The notes: generated by a model not told the origin, from the sequence alone. DNA of 22,787 nucleotides from JBHPGW01 sp042569785 (GCA_042569785.1 JBHPGW010000041.1:1-22787), one strand, 5' to 3'; positions 14,589 through 22,787 are shown, numbered from the stretch's first letter. A program made the numbers and translations.

Positions 14589-15818
14589 ATGTCCGGAGGA
14601 AAAAGCGAGATTCAGGACTTTCAAGCGACTGGGAGTACCCCTAAGCTAAGCTGTCTGTACAATTGCCATCTTAAGCTGACAGAGAAATCCCGTATAGTCG
14701 AATTTGCCGGCTATCTTATGCCTTTGTGGTACTCGTCGATAAGTCAGGAACACGCAGCGGTAAGAGAAAAAGCGGGGGTTTTCGATTGTACACATATGGG
14801 GATTTTGGAGGTTTCGGGGCCTGATGCTGAGGCATTTCTGGATTATGTAACGGTTAATGACGTAAAGGGGCTGGTTGTTGGTAAGGCTCATTACTCTTAT
14901 ATTCTGGATACTGCTGGAAGTGTACTCGATGACATCATTATCTACAAGAGAGCCGATAACCGATTTATGGTAGTTGTTAACGCCGCGAATGAGGCGAAAA
15001 TAAAGGCCTGGATAGAATCGATCGTTAAAGAAAAGGGCCAGGCTCTTAAGCCGGTAATAACAGACTTAAGAAGCGAACAAGCCTCTGGTCGGCGACGTGT
15101 TGATATTGCTTTGCAGGGGCCGGGGGCGATCGATTGTCTTGGCGGTCTTGTCGAGGATGATATTTCAAATCTTGAGCCCTTTACTTTTATTGAGACAAAG
15201 ATACCCGGTTTTGAGATAATCGTTTCGCGAACCGGCTATACGGGAGCTTTGATCGGTTATGAGCTTTACGTTCATCCGGATAATGCTGTTTCGCTTTGGG
15301 AGATGATACTGGAAAAGTCGGTTGAGCCTTGCGGCCTTGGGGCAAGGGATAGTTTGCGTATACAGGCGGGGCTGCCTTTGTATGGCCATGAGCTGGCGGG
15401 CAAATTTGGGATCAGTCCTTTTGAAGCTGGTTATGGGAGAATGGTTAAGCTTGAAAAAGGATTTTTCATAGGCAAAGAGGCTATGGAAAAGATTTCAAAT
15501 AGTTATGATATGAAAGTTATAAGGCTGGAATTGAGCGGCGAAAAAGGGGTCCGTCCCGTCCGTGAAAACGATGCGGTTATTAGCACAGATGGTTTGTGTG
15601 CCGGCCATGTCCTAAGCTGCGCCAAGGCAGGCGATAAGCAGATCGCCCTTGCTTACTGTAAGAGAGATGTTTTTAACAAAGATGATATGGCAGGTATTTA
15701 CTATCTTGCCCGTAGCCAGAGACAGAAAGAGCAAGGCAGAAAAACAGAGGTTTTGCTCACAGATCGGTTGCAGTGTGATATTGAAGGAGTTGTCCTGTCG
15801 AGGTTTGAACGGTTCTGA
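14589..15818 (+). CDS. gcvT: Glycine cleavage T protein (aminomethyltransferase)
   Basis: Tetrahydrofolate-dependent aminomethyltransferase that takes the aminomethyl group from lipoyl-GcvH, releasing ammonia and making methylene-THF. It is 409 aa, longer than the usual ~365 because of a ~20-residue N-terminal extension and extra residues near the C-terminus (around 360-395). Family motifs are present: VEFAGYLMPLWYSSI, HAAVREKAGVFDCTHMG, SRTGYTGALIGYELYV and GLGARDSLRIQAGLPLYGHEL. ATG 14589 has AGGA at 14578-14581 with a 7-nt spacer; a closer AAAGGA abuts the ATG. It is the first gene of gcvT-H-PA-PB, 30 nt before gcvH. Confidence 0.95.
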   Translation: MSGGKSEIQDFQATGSTPKLSCLYNCHLKLTEKSRIVEFAGYLMPLWYSSISQEHAAVREKAGVFDCTHMGILEVSGPDAEAFLDYVTVNDVKGLVVGKAHYSYILDTAGSVLDDIIIYKRADNRFMVVVNAANEAKIKAWIESIVKEKGQALKPVITDLRSEQASGRRRVDIALQGPGAIDCLGGLVEDDISNLEPFTFIETKIPGFEIIVSRTGYTGALIGYELYVHPDNAVSLWEMILEKSVEPCGLGARDSLRIQAGLPLYGHELAGKFGISPFEAGYGRMVKLEKGFFIGKEAMEKISNSYDMKVIRLELSGEKGVRPVRENDAVISTDGLCAGHVLSCAKAGDKQIALAYCKRDVFNKDDMAGIYYLARSQRQKEQGRKTEVLLTDRLQCDIEGVVLSRFERF

Positions 15819-15848
15819 TGATTTCTAATTTGACAAGGAGGTTTTGTT

Positions 15849-16232
15849 ATGGTTATTGAGGGATTGTATTATACTAACGAGCACGAATGGCTGAAGCTTG
15901 AGGGGGAAACCGCTACCGTCGGTATAACCGATTACGCTCAGAATGCTTTGGGCGAAATAACTTTTATAGAATTGCCGATAGTCGGTAAGAAGGTTGAAAA
16001 GCACGGCGAGCTTGCCGTGATTGAAAGTTCCAAGGCCGCCAGCGAGGTTTACTCGCCTGTAGCTGGGGAAATTGTCCAAGCGAACGATTCGCTTGACTCT
16101 GAGCCGGAACTGATTAATAAGGGTTGTTATGAAAAGGGGTGGATATGTAAGTTGAAAGTCGATAGTGCTGATGTGGTTAAGGAGTTGATGGATAGTGCGG
16201 CGTACCAGGAATATTTAAGCGGTATTGATTGA
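15849..16232 (+). CDS. gcvH: Glycine cleavage H protein (lipoyl carrier)
   Basis: Lipoylated carrier protein that shuttles the aminomethyl intermediate between the P, T and L proteins. At 127 aa it is of normal length. The lipoyl attachment lysine is Lys62 in AVIESSKAASEVYSPVAGEI, and the N-terminal YYTNEHEWLKLE and TVGITDYAQNALGEI are diagnostic of GcvH. A strong AAGGAGG just upstream of ATG 15849 suggests high expression. It sits between gcvT and gcvPA in one operon. Confidence 0.97.
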   Translation: MVIEGLYYTNEHEWLKLEGETATVGITDYAQNALGEITFIELPIVGKKVEKHGELAVIESSKAASEVYSPVAGEIVQANDSLDSEPELINKGCYEKGWICKLKVDSADVVKELMDSAAYQEYLSGID

Positions 16233-16285
16233 TCGGTTGTTTCTGATATTTGGTAAATGTACAATAAATTTTGAGGGTTTTGCAA

Positions 16286-17617
16286 ATGCCGTTTATTTCC
16301 AATACAGATGCCCAGAGAGCGGAGATGCTCAAAGAGATCGGGTTTTCGATGGATGATCTGTTTTCTGATATTGCGCCGGATTTGATGGTCGATTCACTGG
16401 ATTTGCCTGAAGGTTTAAGTGAACAGGAAGTTCGTAATCGATTGGCAGGTATCGCGGGTAAAAACAGTACCCACCTTACCTGTTTTTTAGGCGGTGGATT
16501 TTACGACCACTTTATCCCCGCCGCGGTTTATTCGCTGGTTTCGCGCAGTGAGTTTTACACGGCCTACACACCGTATCAGCCTGAACTTTCTCAGGGTACT
16601 TTGCAGGCGAGCTATGAGTATCAATCGACAATCTGCAGACTAACTGAAATGGAGGCGGCGAACGCGTCACTTTATGATGGCGGGACAGCACTTTATGAAG
16701 CTATGATGATGGCACTTAGAATAACCAATCGCAATAAGGTGATCATAGACGAGAGTGTCAATCCTATATACCGTTCGATGATCGATTCCTATACGAAGAA
16801 TCTAAGTATTGAAATGGAGCAAACATTGTGTAATGATGGGCTTGCCAACCGTGCTGAGATTCTTGAGAAACTGGACGAGAAAACCGGTGCTGTAATTTTG
16901 CAGAACCCTAACTTCTTTGGGTGTATCGACGATCTGACGGATATCGCAGAGGCGGCACATAAAAAGGGGACGCTGTTAATAGTTTCTGTTTATCCGATAT
17001 CACTTGGGATACTCAAGACGCCAGGGGTTATGGGGGCTGATATTGTAACCGGAGAGGGGCAGTGCCTTGGAATGCCGATGTCCTTTGGCGGTCCTTATCT
17101 CGGGTTTATGGCGACACGAAAAAAATATGTTCGCAAAATGCCCGGCAGGATCGTGGGGCAGACACTCGATGAGAAAAAGCGAAGAGGCTATGTTCTTACA
17201 CTGCAGGCGAGAGAGCAGCATATTCGCCGAGACAAGGCTATGTCAAATATCTGTTCTAACGAGGCGTTGTGTGCGTTGACTTCGCTGGTGTATCTTTCTC
17301 TGCTTGGCAAAGAGGGTCTGAAAGAGACTGCCAAGCTCTGTGCCGATAAGGCAAGTTATGCTTATAAACGGCTTATGGCAATAGAAGGGGTTAAGCCTTA
17401 CTTTAAGACTAAATGGTTTTTCAATGAGTTTGTTATCGAGCTTCCCTGCGATGCTGCTGATGTGATCGGAAGACTTATCGAAAAGGGTTTTGCGGCTGGT
17501 TTCCCTCTTAGCAGATATTACGACCGGATGGATAACGCTATGCTGGTAGCGATAACAGAGAAAAGGACTAAGCAGGAAATTGGCATGTTGGCCGAAGCAC
17601 TGGAGGCGGTATTATGA
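16286..17617 (+). CDS. gcvPA: Glycine dehydrogenase subunit 1 (P protein, N-terminal half)
   Basis: First half of the two-subunit, PLP-dependent glycine decarboxylase (P protein). It is 443 aa from ATG 16286, with GAGGG (16273-16277) 8 nt upstream; TTG 16271 is in frame but less likely. Motifs include FLGGGFYDHFIPAAV, FYTAYTPYQPELSQGTLQA, ANASLYDGGTALYEA and a later CSNEALCALTSLVYLSL. This half lacks the PLP lysine, as expected, and works as a heterodimer with GcvPB. Its stop overlaps the gcvPB start by 4 nt (ATGA), so the two subunits are probably translationally coupled. Confidence 0.96.
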   Translation: MPFISNTDAQRAEMLKEIGFSMDDLFSDIAPDLMVDSLDLPEGLSEQEVRNRLAGIAGKNSTHLTCFLGGGFYDHFIPAAVYSLVSRSEFYTAYTPYQPELSQGTLQASYEYQSTICRLTEMEAANASLYDGGTALYEAMMMALRITNRNKVIIDESVNPIYRSMIDSYTKNLSIEMEQTLCNDGLANRAEILEKLDEKTGAVILQNPNFFGCIDDLTDIAEAAHKKGTLLIVSVYPISLGILKTPGVMGADIVTGEGQCLGMPMSFGGPYLGFMATRKKYVRKMPGRIVGQTLDEKKRRGYVLTLQAREQHIRRDKAMSNICSNEALCALTSLVYLSLLGKEGLKETAKLCADKASYAYKRLMAIEGVKPYFKTKWFFNEFVIELPCDAADVIGRLIEKGFAAGFPLSRYYDRMDNAMLVAITEKRTKQEIGMLAEALEAVL

Positions 17618-19059
17618 AATTGATCTTTGAAAAAAGCGTTCCAGGAAAAAGGGGATTGCGCTACAGTAAAAGCGATGTTTCCGTAACGATAAATATCAAG
17701 AAAAAACTGCTAAGAGAAAAGGGGCCTGAATTACCTGAACTTAGCGAACTGGATGTTGTAAGGCATTTTACGGAACTTTCCAGGAGAAACTTCGGGGTAG
17801 ATAACAATTTCTATCCTCTCGGCTCGTGCACGATGAAATATAATCCGAAAGTGGCTGAGCGTATAGCGGCTTATCCGGGTTTTGCGCACCTTCATCCACT
17901 GCTGCCGCAGCTGCGAATGGGCGGTATGCTGACGCAGGGAGCGTTAGAGGTTTTGTATGAGACGGATTTATGGCTGCGGAAAATAACCGGTATGGCAGGG
18001 TTTACGATGCAGCCTTTGGCCGGCGCTCATGGTGAGCTGACCGGCGTTATGATCATGGCAGCTTATCACAGGGATAAGGGTAACAAAAAGACAACGATTC
18101 TTATCCCCGACAGCGCTCACGGGACAAATCCCGCAAGCGCGGCAATTGCCGGTTATAAAGTTGTTGTAGTTCCCAGCAACGAAAACGGCGTGATGGATGT
18201 TGATACTCTCAAGGAATTTGTGAATGATGAGACAGCTGGTATTATGCTTACCTGCCCGAATACGCTGGGGATATTTAATCCTCATATACGCGAAATCTGT
18301 GATCTTATCCATAGTGTCGATGGTCTGGCGTATTATGACGGTGCCAATCTAAATGCGATAGTTGGCAAAGCCAGGCCTGGGGATTTCGGGTTTGATATAT
18401 TGCATTTGAATCTTCACAAGACCTTTGCTACACCGCATGGCGGAGGCGGACCTGGGGCAGGGCCTGTCGGAGTTGTGGAAAAACTGCTGGAGTATCTTCC
18501 TGTTTCGATAGTTACAAAAAGAGCTGACGGAACTTATGCATTGGAATATGACAGGGGCCAATCGATAGGGTATATCGCCCCGTTTTACGGCAATTTTGGA
18601 GTTATTCTCAAAGCTTATGTATATATGCTGATGCTTGGCGCAGAAGGACTTAAGCGAGTTGCGGAAAACGCGGTGCTCAACGCTAATTATATAAAAGAGA
18701 AGCTGAAAGTTTGCTATGAACTGCCTTTCGATCAAATCTGTAAACACGAATGTGTGTTTAGTGCCTCTAAGCAGGTTATGTTTGCCGATCTTCACGCGGT
18801 TGATGTAGCTAAAGCTTTGATCGATGAAGGTTTTCACCCGCCAACCATATATTTCCCCTCTATAGTCAAAGAGGCTCTCATGATCGAGCCAACCGAAACA
18901 GAAAGCAAGGAAACTCTCGACGCCTTTATCTCGGCAATGATAAAGATATCGGCCAAAGCTAACGCTGAACCAGGCAGGTTCAAATCGGCACCTCAGACAA
19001 CGCCGGTAAGCAGGCTGGACGAAACGCTGGCCGCTAAAGAGCTCAATATCGCTTATTGA
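17614..19059 (+). CDS. gcvPB: Glycine dehydrogenase subunit 2 (P protein, catalytic half)
   Basis: PLP-binding half of the glycine decarboxylase, 481 aa, normal length. The PLP Schiff-base lysine is Lys269 in HLNLHKTFATPHGGGGPGAG. Other family motifs are NNFYPLGSCTMKYNPK, MAGFTMQPLAGAHGELTG, PDSAHGTNPASAA and PFYGNFGVILKAYVY. It begins inside the gcvPA stop codon and ends the operon; no clear terminator is seen in the 73 bases before the converging DUF4870 gene. Lipoamide dehydrogenase (L protein) is not encoded here and must come from elsewhere. Confidence 0.97.
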   Translation: MKLIFEKSVPGKRGLRYSKSDVSVTINIKKKLLREKGPELPELSELDVVRHFTELSRRNFGVDNNFYPLGSCTMKYNPKVAERIAAYPGFAHLHPLLPQLRMGGMLTQGALEVLYETDLWLRKITGMAGFTMQPLAGAHGELTGVMIMAAYHRDKGNKKTTILIPDSAHGTNPASAAIAGYKVVVVPSNENGVMDVDTLKEFVNDETAGIMLTCPNTLGIFNPHIREICDLIHSVDGLAYYDGANLNAIVGKARPGDFGFDILHLNLHKTFATPHGGGGPGAGPVGVVEKLLEYLPVSIVTKRADGTYALEYDRGQSIGYIAPFYGNFGVILKAYVYMLMLGAEGLKRVAENAVLNANYIKEKLKVCYELPFDQICKHECVFSASKQVMFADLHAVDVAKALIDEGFHPPTIYFPSIVKEALMIEPTETESKETLDAFISAMIKISAKANAEPGRFKSAPQTTPVSRLDETLAAKELNIAY

Positions 19060-19132
19060 TTAAGAGTTTATTCCAACTTTCGTTCCTAAAATGGTCAGTT
19101 TGAGTAATAACTTAATGACAAAGCGCATAATA

Positions 19133-19579
19133 TTATTTAATGAACCTGATCGTAAGTGGATAGCGATAAGCTTCACCATTATTCGCCTTGATCGCGGCAA
19201 TTATCAGTAAAACCATTGCGGCAAGACAGATGGCCGCGAATAAAAATGGGCCGACACAGATTAAGAACAGTGGTGCCGTGGCAATTGCATAGATCGTTAC
19301 TGAGATTTGGAAATTAACCGCCTCTTTACCCTGGCTGTCCACAAACGGATACTGGTCCTTTTTTATCTGCCAGAGGATCAGCGGCAATATAATGTTACCC
19401 CCAAAAGGAAACACATAAGCCGCCAAACCTGCCAGGTGACAGAACATTGCCCACATACGGGCGTCCTTGTCGGGCTTAACACCGGGGGACTCCTGAGCCT
19501 GAGCCTGCTCCGGCTCCTGGCCCTGAGGACTCTGCTCAGCCTGACCCTCTGATTCGGTGTTTTCGATATTATCTTCCAT
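19133..19579 (-). CDS. DUF4870-type small membrane protein
   Basis: A 148-aa protein from ATG 19579, chosen because AAAGGAG lies just upstream; the frame is open further, to 19624, without support. The N-terminal ~40 residues are acidic and Q/E-rich (repeats of QGQEPEQAQAQE), probably disordered and cytoplasmic. From residue ~42 the pattern ARMWAMFCHLAGLAAYVFPF, GNIILPLILWQIKKD and GKEAVNFQISV is typical of the DUF4870 (Tic20-like) family, with about three membrane segments. Function unknown; it lies downstream of rpsT on the same strand, after a possible terminator. Confidence 0.85.
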   Translation of the reverse strand: MEDNIENTESEGQAEQSPQGQEPEQAQAQESPGVKPDKDARMWAMFCHLAGLAAYVFPFGGNIILPLILWQIKKDQYPFVDSQGKEAVNFQISVTIYAIATAPLFLICVGPFLFAAICLAAMVLLIIAAIKANNGEAYRYPLTIRFIK

Positions 19580-19625
19580 CGCACAACTCCTTTCATTAAT
19601 TAATAAGTTGTCACGTAAATACATA

Positions 19626-19686
19626 GCTTCTTTTCAGAAGCCCAGGAAAGATACAACCCAATAACCTCACTAAGAGACGGTTATTG
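19626..19686 (-). terminator. Two hairpins after rpsT, possible terminator
   Basis: Directly after the rpsT stop, CAATAACC (19686-19679) pairs perfectly with GGTTATTG (19666-19659) around a 12-nt loop. Further on, GCTTCT-GAAA-AGAAGC (19641-19626) makes a 6-bp stem with a GNRA-type tetraloop. Neither is followed by a strong T tract on the minus strand, so intrinsic termination is uncertain; mRNA 3'-end stabilisation is an alternative. Confidence 0.35.
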
Positions 19687-19956
19687 TTATTTTGCCTCGA
19701 TACGGTTAAGCTTTTTTGCCAGGCGAGATTTTTTACGGGCAGCGGTATTCTTATGCATTGTACTGGTACCCGCTGTTTTGTCCAGTTTCCTGGCAACTAC
19801 CTTGAACTGCTCTGTTGCAGCTTCTACGTTTCCTTCTGCCAAGGTTTCTTCAAAATGCTTTATCTGTGTTTTAACCTGGCTCTTGCGAGCACGATTGGTC
19901 GCTCTTTTCTTGGCGTTTTGCCTAACTCTTTTTTTGGCTGATAACGAATGTGCCAC
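19687..19956 (-). CDS. rpsT: 30S ribosomal protein S20 (bS20)
   Basis: Primary 16S rRNA-binding ribosomal protein, 89 aa and highly basic. The opening AHSLSAKKRVRQNAKKRATN and the closing MHKNTAARKKSRLAKKLN are diagnostic of bS20. The start is GTG 19956, with AGGAG (minus strand, 19967-19963) 6 nt upstream. A non-ATG start is also seen in rpsT of other bacteria, where it is linked to autoregulation; that is only an analogy here. The gene is 53 nt downstream of the TPR gene and may share its transcript. Confidence 0.97.
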   Translation of the reverse strand: MAHSLSAKKRVRQNAKKRATNRARKSQVKTQIKHFEETLAEGNVEAATEQFKVVARKLDKTAGTSTMHKNTAARKKSRLAKKLNRIEAK

Positions 19957-20009
19957 TGTGATCTCCTAAAACTTTCTAATTTATTTTAAAAACTCTACTG
20001 AGAGGTTAA

Positions 20010-21404
20010 CTAACCACTATTATTTCTTAAGTTATCTACACGCTTACGAACGTCTTTGTACGCGAAATCAAGTTGAGCGATCTTTCGGTATATATCAAGA
20101 GCCTTTTCTTTGTCACCCTTTTCTTCATAAGAACGTGCCAGATTATACCGCAGTTCTTTTGCTGTACTGTCATCGCTGGCCTCATACAATTCGATCGCCT
20201 GTGTATATACATCGATTGCGTCTGTATACCAGCCTTTTCTAAAAAAGCACAAACCGATCTTATCCATCGCCGAGATCTTATGTCTCGGTTCATGCTGAGC
20301 TTCCTGAAACAACGGGATCGCATCATCATATTGCTTATTGCGCAGCAGCCGAAGCCCGTATTCATATTTTACCCGCATATCTGTCGGATAGTTCTGTGTG
20401 CAAAGCTGATAATGCTCCATCTCCACATTATTCAATCGTGCGGTCAACTCTAATACCCTGGCTTTAGCCTGCGGATCACCCGCATCTTTTTCCAAAGCAT
20501 CTTTTGCGTGTCGTAGATTTCTTTTAGCCAGGTTAATTTTTATCAGGCCGGCACGCTGTTTATAGCTGAAGTCATTTTTCTGCTTATAAGCATTCTCGAG
20601 CAGAGCGATCGCCTCATTTTCCGACTTTTCATCCTGTAATTCCGAAAGAGATGTAGCTAAATTAAATATATTTTTGGATAGATCCGGGTTATTGGCGAAT
20701 TCTTTCCTGGCCTTATCAACCGCGGAAACACGGTAATCTTCCGTTTTTACTGTGCTCAATTGGGACTGACGTTCTTCCTGGCTCTCGCGGTCCTTGATCG
20801 AATTTCTAAAGTCGCCATCCTGATCGTATTTGCCTCTGGAAACCGTTAACTCAGCTGAAAGACGCTTAAATTCATCGGCTAATTCACCATCTTCGGGCTT
20901 GAGCTTTGTCGCATGGTCACACGCCATTAATGCCCTGTCAAATTCTCCAATAGCGGCATAGGAATCTTTTAACAAAATATATGTTTGGAAAGACGGCTTG
21001 TTCGCGGCGTTATTGGCCCCAAAAATGAGGTCGCCAATCCACTTGGCCGTATTCCTGTAACCACCTGCTGTCGCCGCCCTTAGCATGTCCTCGGCATACG
21101 GTAATTTATCCGGTGCCTTGGCAAAAAGGTATTCGGCGTTGATCAACTGCTCAAGTGGTTCCTTTGCTCGTGACCGCTTGACTTTTTCCATCATTGTCGG
21201 GCCTTTGCCCCCGTTGACCTGACGCTTGAGCGCCAACTGATGAAGCCTTATGTGCCCCTGCTGCAATTCATCCGGCGAACAACGCAAACCCTCAAGGTAC
21301 AGATCGATAGCGTAATCGAAATTGTTCGTTTGAGCTACCTTAGCGGCTCTTTCAAAAAAGACCCAAGCCTTTGCTCGTAATGTATTTTCTTCCCGTTCAG
21401 CCAT
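20010..21404 (-). CDS. TPR-repeat protein
   Basis: A 464-aa helical protein from ATG 21404. No signal peptide or membrane segment is seen, so it is probably cytoplasmic. TPR-type helix pairs can be read at the N-terminus (AWVFFERAAKVAQ, then YAIDLYLEGLRCSP), near residues 145-185 (GEFDRALMACDHATKLKPED) and in a C-terminal run ~335-455 (KYEYGLRLLRNKQYDDAIPL, DAIDVYTQAIELYEAS, KEKALDIYRKIAQLD). The middle (~185-240) is charged and probably flexible. TPRs mediate protein-protein contacts; the partner is unknown. No Shine-Dalgarno site is visible at the start. Its place upstream of rpsT does not by itself suggest a function. Confidence 0.85.
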   Translation of the reverse strand: MAEREENTLRAKAWVFFERAAKVAQTNNFDYAIDLYLEGLRCSPDELQQGHIRLHQLALKRQVNGGKGPTMMEKVKRSRAKEPLEQLINAEYLFAKAPDKLPYAEDMLRAATAGGYRNTAKWIGDLIFGANNAANKPSFQTYILLKDSYAAIGEFDRALMACDHATKLKPEDGELADEFKRLSAELTVSRGKYDQDGDFRNSIKDRESQEERQSQLSTVKTEDYRVSAVDKARKEFANNPDLSKNIFNLATSLSELQDEKSENEAIALLENAYKQKNDFSYKQRAGLIKINLAKRNLRHAKDALEKDAGDPQAKARVLELTARLNNVEMEHYQLCTQNYPTDMRVKYEYGLRLLRNKQYDDAIPLFQEAQHEPRHKISAMDKIGLCFFRKGWYTDAIDVYTQAIELYEASDDSTAKELRYNLARSYEEKGDKEKALDIYRKIAQLDFAYKDVRKRVDNLRNNSG

Positions 21405-21449
21405 AAATTTAAACTAAATACCACCATTAACATGCTCTTAAACCATTCC

Positions 21450-21477
21450 ATACTAACCTCAAACCCAAATTTGTCAA
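21450..21477 (-). promoter_or_regulatory. Candidate sigma-70 promoter for TPR-rpsT
   Basis: On the minus strand a perfect TTGACA (21477-21472) is followed, after 16 nt, by TAGTAT (21455-21450; 4 of 6 matches to TATAAT). Transcription would start near 21443, about 40 nt before the TPR start, and could run through rpsT and the DUF4870 gene. Position and spacing are good; there is no other support. Confidence 0.45.
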
Positions 21478-21541
21478 TATAAATACTTGTATAAAAATTA
21501 TTTGTCCTATAGAATCGGGCATAAGAGATTTTGGGAATTTC

Positions 21542-21557
21542 GGCGTTTTTCAACGCC
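21542..21557. repeat. GC-rich hairpin in the divergent intergenic region
   Basis: GGCGTT (21542-21547) and AACGCC (21552-21557) pair perfectly around TTTC; read on the minus strand the loop is GAAA, a GNRA tetraloop. It lies between the divergent TPR and esterase genes, with no T tract on either side that would make a terminator. Purpose unknown. Confidence 0.45.
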
Positions 21558-21621
21558 TGAAAAGCCGTAACTCCAATAAATGGGCGTTTGACGATCAGTT
21601 ACAATATACAGGAGAACCGAT

Positions 21622-22581
21622 ATGGCAGTTATTGATATGCCATTGCAGCAGCTCCGGGAATATCAGGGCACTAACCCCTGTCCGGCAGATATTGACCAAT
21701 ACTGGGACAGAGCAATAGCCCAAACCAAAGCCATAGAGCCGCAAATTGAGCTTATACCTGCCAAATTCAGCGTTGCTTTCGCCGATTGCTTCGATCTTTA
21801 CTTTACCGGCTTAGGCGGCGCAAGAATACATGCTCAACTGCTCAAACCCCAAAATATAACCAAGCCATGTCCGGCGATACTGGAATTTCATGGCTATAGC
21901 GGTGATGCCGGCGACTGGTCGACAAAGCTGCACTATGTTGCCAATGGCTTTGTCGTAGCGGCGATGGATTGCAGAGGTCAAGGCGGCCTATCCGAAGACA
22001 TCGGCCAGGTCAAAGGGACTACATATCGGGGGCATATCATTAGGGGGTTAAGCGGTGAGCCGGAAAAACTGCTATTCAGGCAGATATTTGCAGATACCGC
22101 TCAGTTGGCATCGATCGTAATGGATATGGACGAAGTGGACCAAACTCTTGTAAGTACCAGAGGTATGTCGCAGGGCGGAGCACTGGCGTTGGCCTGTGGA
22201 GCACTGGAACCTCGAATAAAAAAGGTAGCCGCCGCTTTACCATTCCTCTGTGATTACAAGAGGGTCTGGGAAATGGATCTGGAAACCGAGCCATATTCTG
22301 AGTTGAAAGAATTTTTCCGAACCTTCGACCCGACACACGAAAAAGAGGATGAAATTTTCACCAGACTCGGTTATATTGACGTTCAGAATATCGTAAAGCG
22401 AATTAAGGCAAATGTACTTATGGCTGTAGGCCTAAGAGATGATATATGTCCGCCTTCATCTCAATTCGCGGCTTACAACAAGATCAAAGCCGAAAAAGAA
22501 CTGGTAATATATCCTGACTTCACGCATGAAATACTGCCTGGATTCGAAGATAAAATGTTTGAATTTTTCTGCTCAATGTAG
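21622..22581 (+). CDS. CE7 acetyl(xylan) esterase / cephalosporin-C deacetylase
   Basis: Alpha/beta-hydrolase of carbohydrate esterase family 7, which removes acetyl groups from xylo-oligosaccharides and similar compounds; 319 aa, the usual length. The three CE7 signatures are present: RGQ at 118-120, GMSQGG with nucleophile Ser183, and the HE motif with His302. Asp273 in GLRDDICPPS completes the triad by alignment with the known Thermotoga enzyme. The N-terminus DMPLQQLREYQG is also typical. No signal peptide is seen, so it probably acts in the cytoplasm on imported oligosaccharides. AGGAG lies 8 nt before ATG 21622. glyA begins 42 nt downstream. The natural substrate is uncertain. Confidence 0.92.
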   Translation: MAVIDMPLQQLREYQGTNPCPADIDQYWDRAIAQTKAIEPQIELIPAKFSVAFADCFDLYFTGLGGARIHAQLLKPQNITKPCPAILEFHGYSGDAGDWSTKLHYVANGFVVAAMDCRGQGGLSEDIGQVKGTTYRGHIIRGLSGEPEKLLFRQIFADTAQLASIVMDMDEVDQTLVSTRGMSQGGALALACGALEPRIKKVAAALPFLCDYKRVWEMDLETEPYSELKEFFRTFDPTHEKEDEIFTRLGYIDVQNIVKRIKANVLMAVGLRDDICPPSSQFAAYNKIKAEKELVIYPDFTHEILPGFEDKMFEFFCSM

Positions 22582-22623
22582 AATACAGGAATAATCAAAA
22601 ATATAGTTTAGGAAGATAATAAA

Positions 22624-22787
22624 ATGAAAACAGCTTTAGAACAATATGATCCGCAAATATACGAACTTATAAAACAGGAGGCGACTCGTCAAAGCGGTTC
22701 TATTCGCCTGATACCTTCGGAAAACTACGTCTCAAAGGCGACCATGCCGTAAAAGTAGACAAGGCGGTCTTCCCGGGACTCCAGGGT
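22624..22787 (+). pseudogene. glyA: Serine hydroxymethyltransferase, internally deleted and cut by window end
   Basis: From ATG 22624 (AGGA upstream, at 22612-22615) the frame reads the start of SHMT, with IRLIPSENYVSKA at residues 27-39, then leaves the family and stops at TAA 22750-22752. In another frame, 22734-22787 encodes KGDHAVKVDKAVFPGLQG, a segment that belongs near residue 250 of SHMT. About 200 codons are therefore missing at a junction near 22733-22742. The gene is either a deleted pseudogene or, since the window ends here, an assembly artefact. Intact GlyA makes serine from glycine and methylene-THF, which would link it to the gcv operon. Confidence 0.85.

Noticed and set aside
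21588..21605. TTGACG (21588-21593) and TACAAT (21600-21605) as a promoter for the esterase.
   Set aside because: The spacing of 6 nt is incompatible with a sigma-70 promoter, and the start codon follows too closely for another -10.

Overview
The window looks like a piece of a Planctomycetota genome, most likely Phycisphaerae-like. This is inferred from the Tat-exported sulfatase, the planctomycete-style integrase and excisionase remnants, the type II secretion locus with PilM/PilN/PilO-like subunits, and the mix of strong and absent Shine-Dalgarno sites. The assignment comes from protein flavour only and was not tested by any search. The window ends inside a rearranged gene, so it may be the end of a contig.

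Layout. (1) 176-10813, plus strand: one compact type II secretion (T2SS) operon in the order gspE-F-G-H-I-J-K-L-M-C-D. Genes overlap or lie at most 15 nt apart. No prepilin peptidase (gspO) is present. The secretin is long (about 833 aa) and carries N0 plus about five N1-like periplasmic repeats. (2) 10814-12600: a decayed integration scar around tRNA-Arg(CCU). It holds a 5'-truncated tyrosine recombinase, the detached N-terminal arm of a similar recombinase, a frameshifted excisionase-like gene, an IS21-like terminal repeat pair, and an AT/C-rich non-coding stretch with palindromes and short repeats. (3) 12874-19059, plus strand: a Tat-secreted formylglycine sulfatase, then a glycine cleavage operon gcvT-gcvH-gcvPA-gcvPB, with only 35 nt between sulfatase and gcvT. 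(4) 19133-21404, minus strand: a TPR protein, ribosomal protein bS20 (rpsT) and a DUF4870 membrane protein. (5) 21622-22787, plus strand: a CE7 acetyl(xylan) esterase, then the start of glyA, which jumps after about 40 codons to an internal part of the same gene.

How the genes fit together. The T2SS locus encodes the assembly ATPase, inner-membrane platform, five pseudopilins, the GspC-like connector and the outer-membrane secretin. The polysaccharide-active enzymes nearby (sulfatase, CE7 esterase) suggest a lifestyle of degrading sulfated or acetylated polysaccharides, but nothing shows that these two are T2SS cargo; the sulfatase has a Tat signal and the esterase shows no obvious signal peptide. 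The Gcv P, T and H proteins oxidise glycine to CO2, NH3 and methylene-THF, and GlyA would use methylene-THF plus glycine to make serine. The L protein (lpd) is not in the window.

I found no clearly new defence or biosynthetic system. The points most worth following up are the expanded secretin, the scrambled tRNA-Arg integration scar with its single-base frameshift, and the deleted glyA at the window edge.
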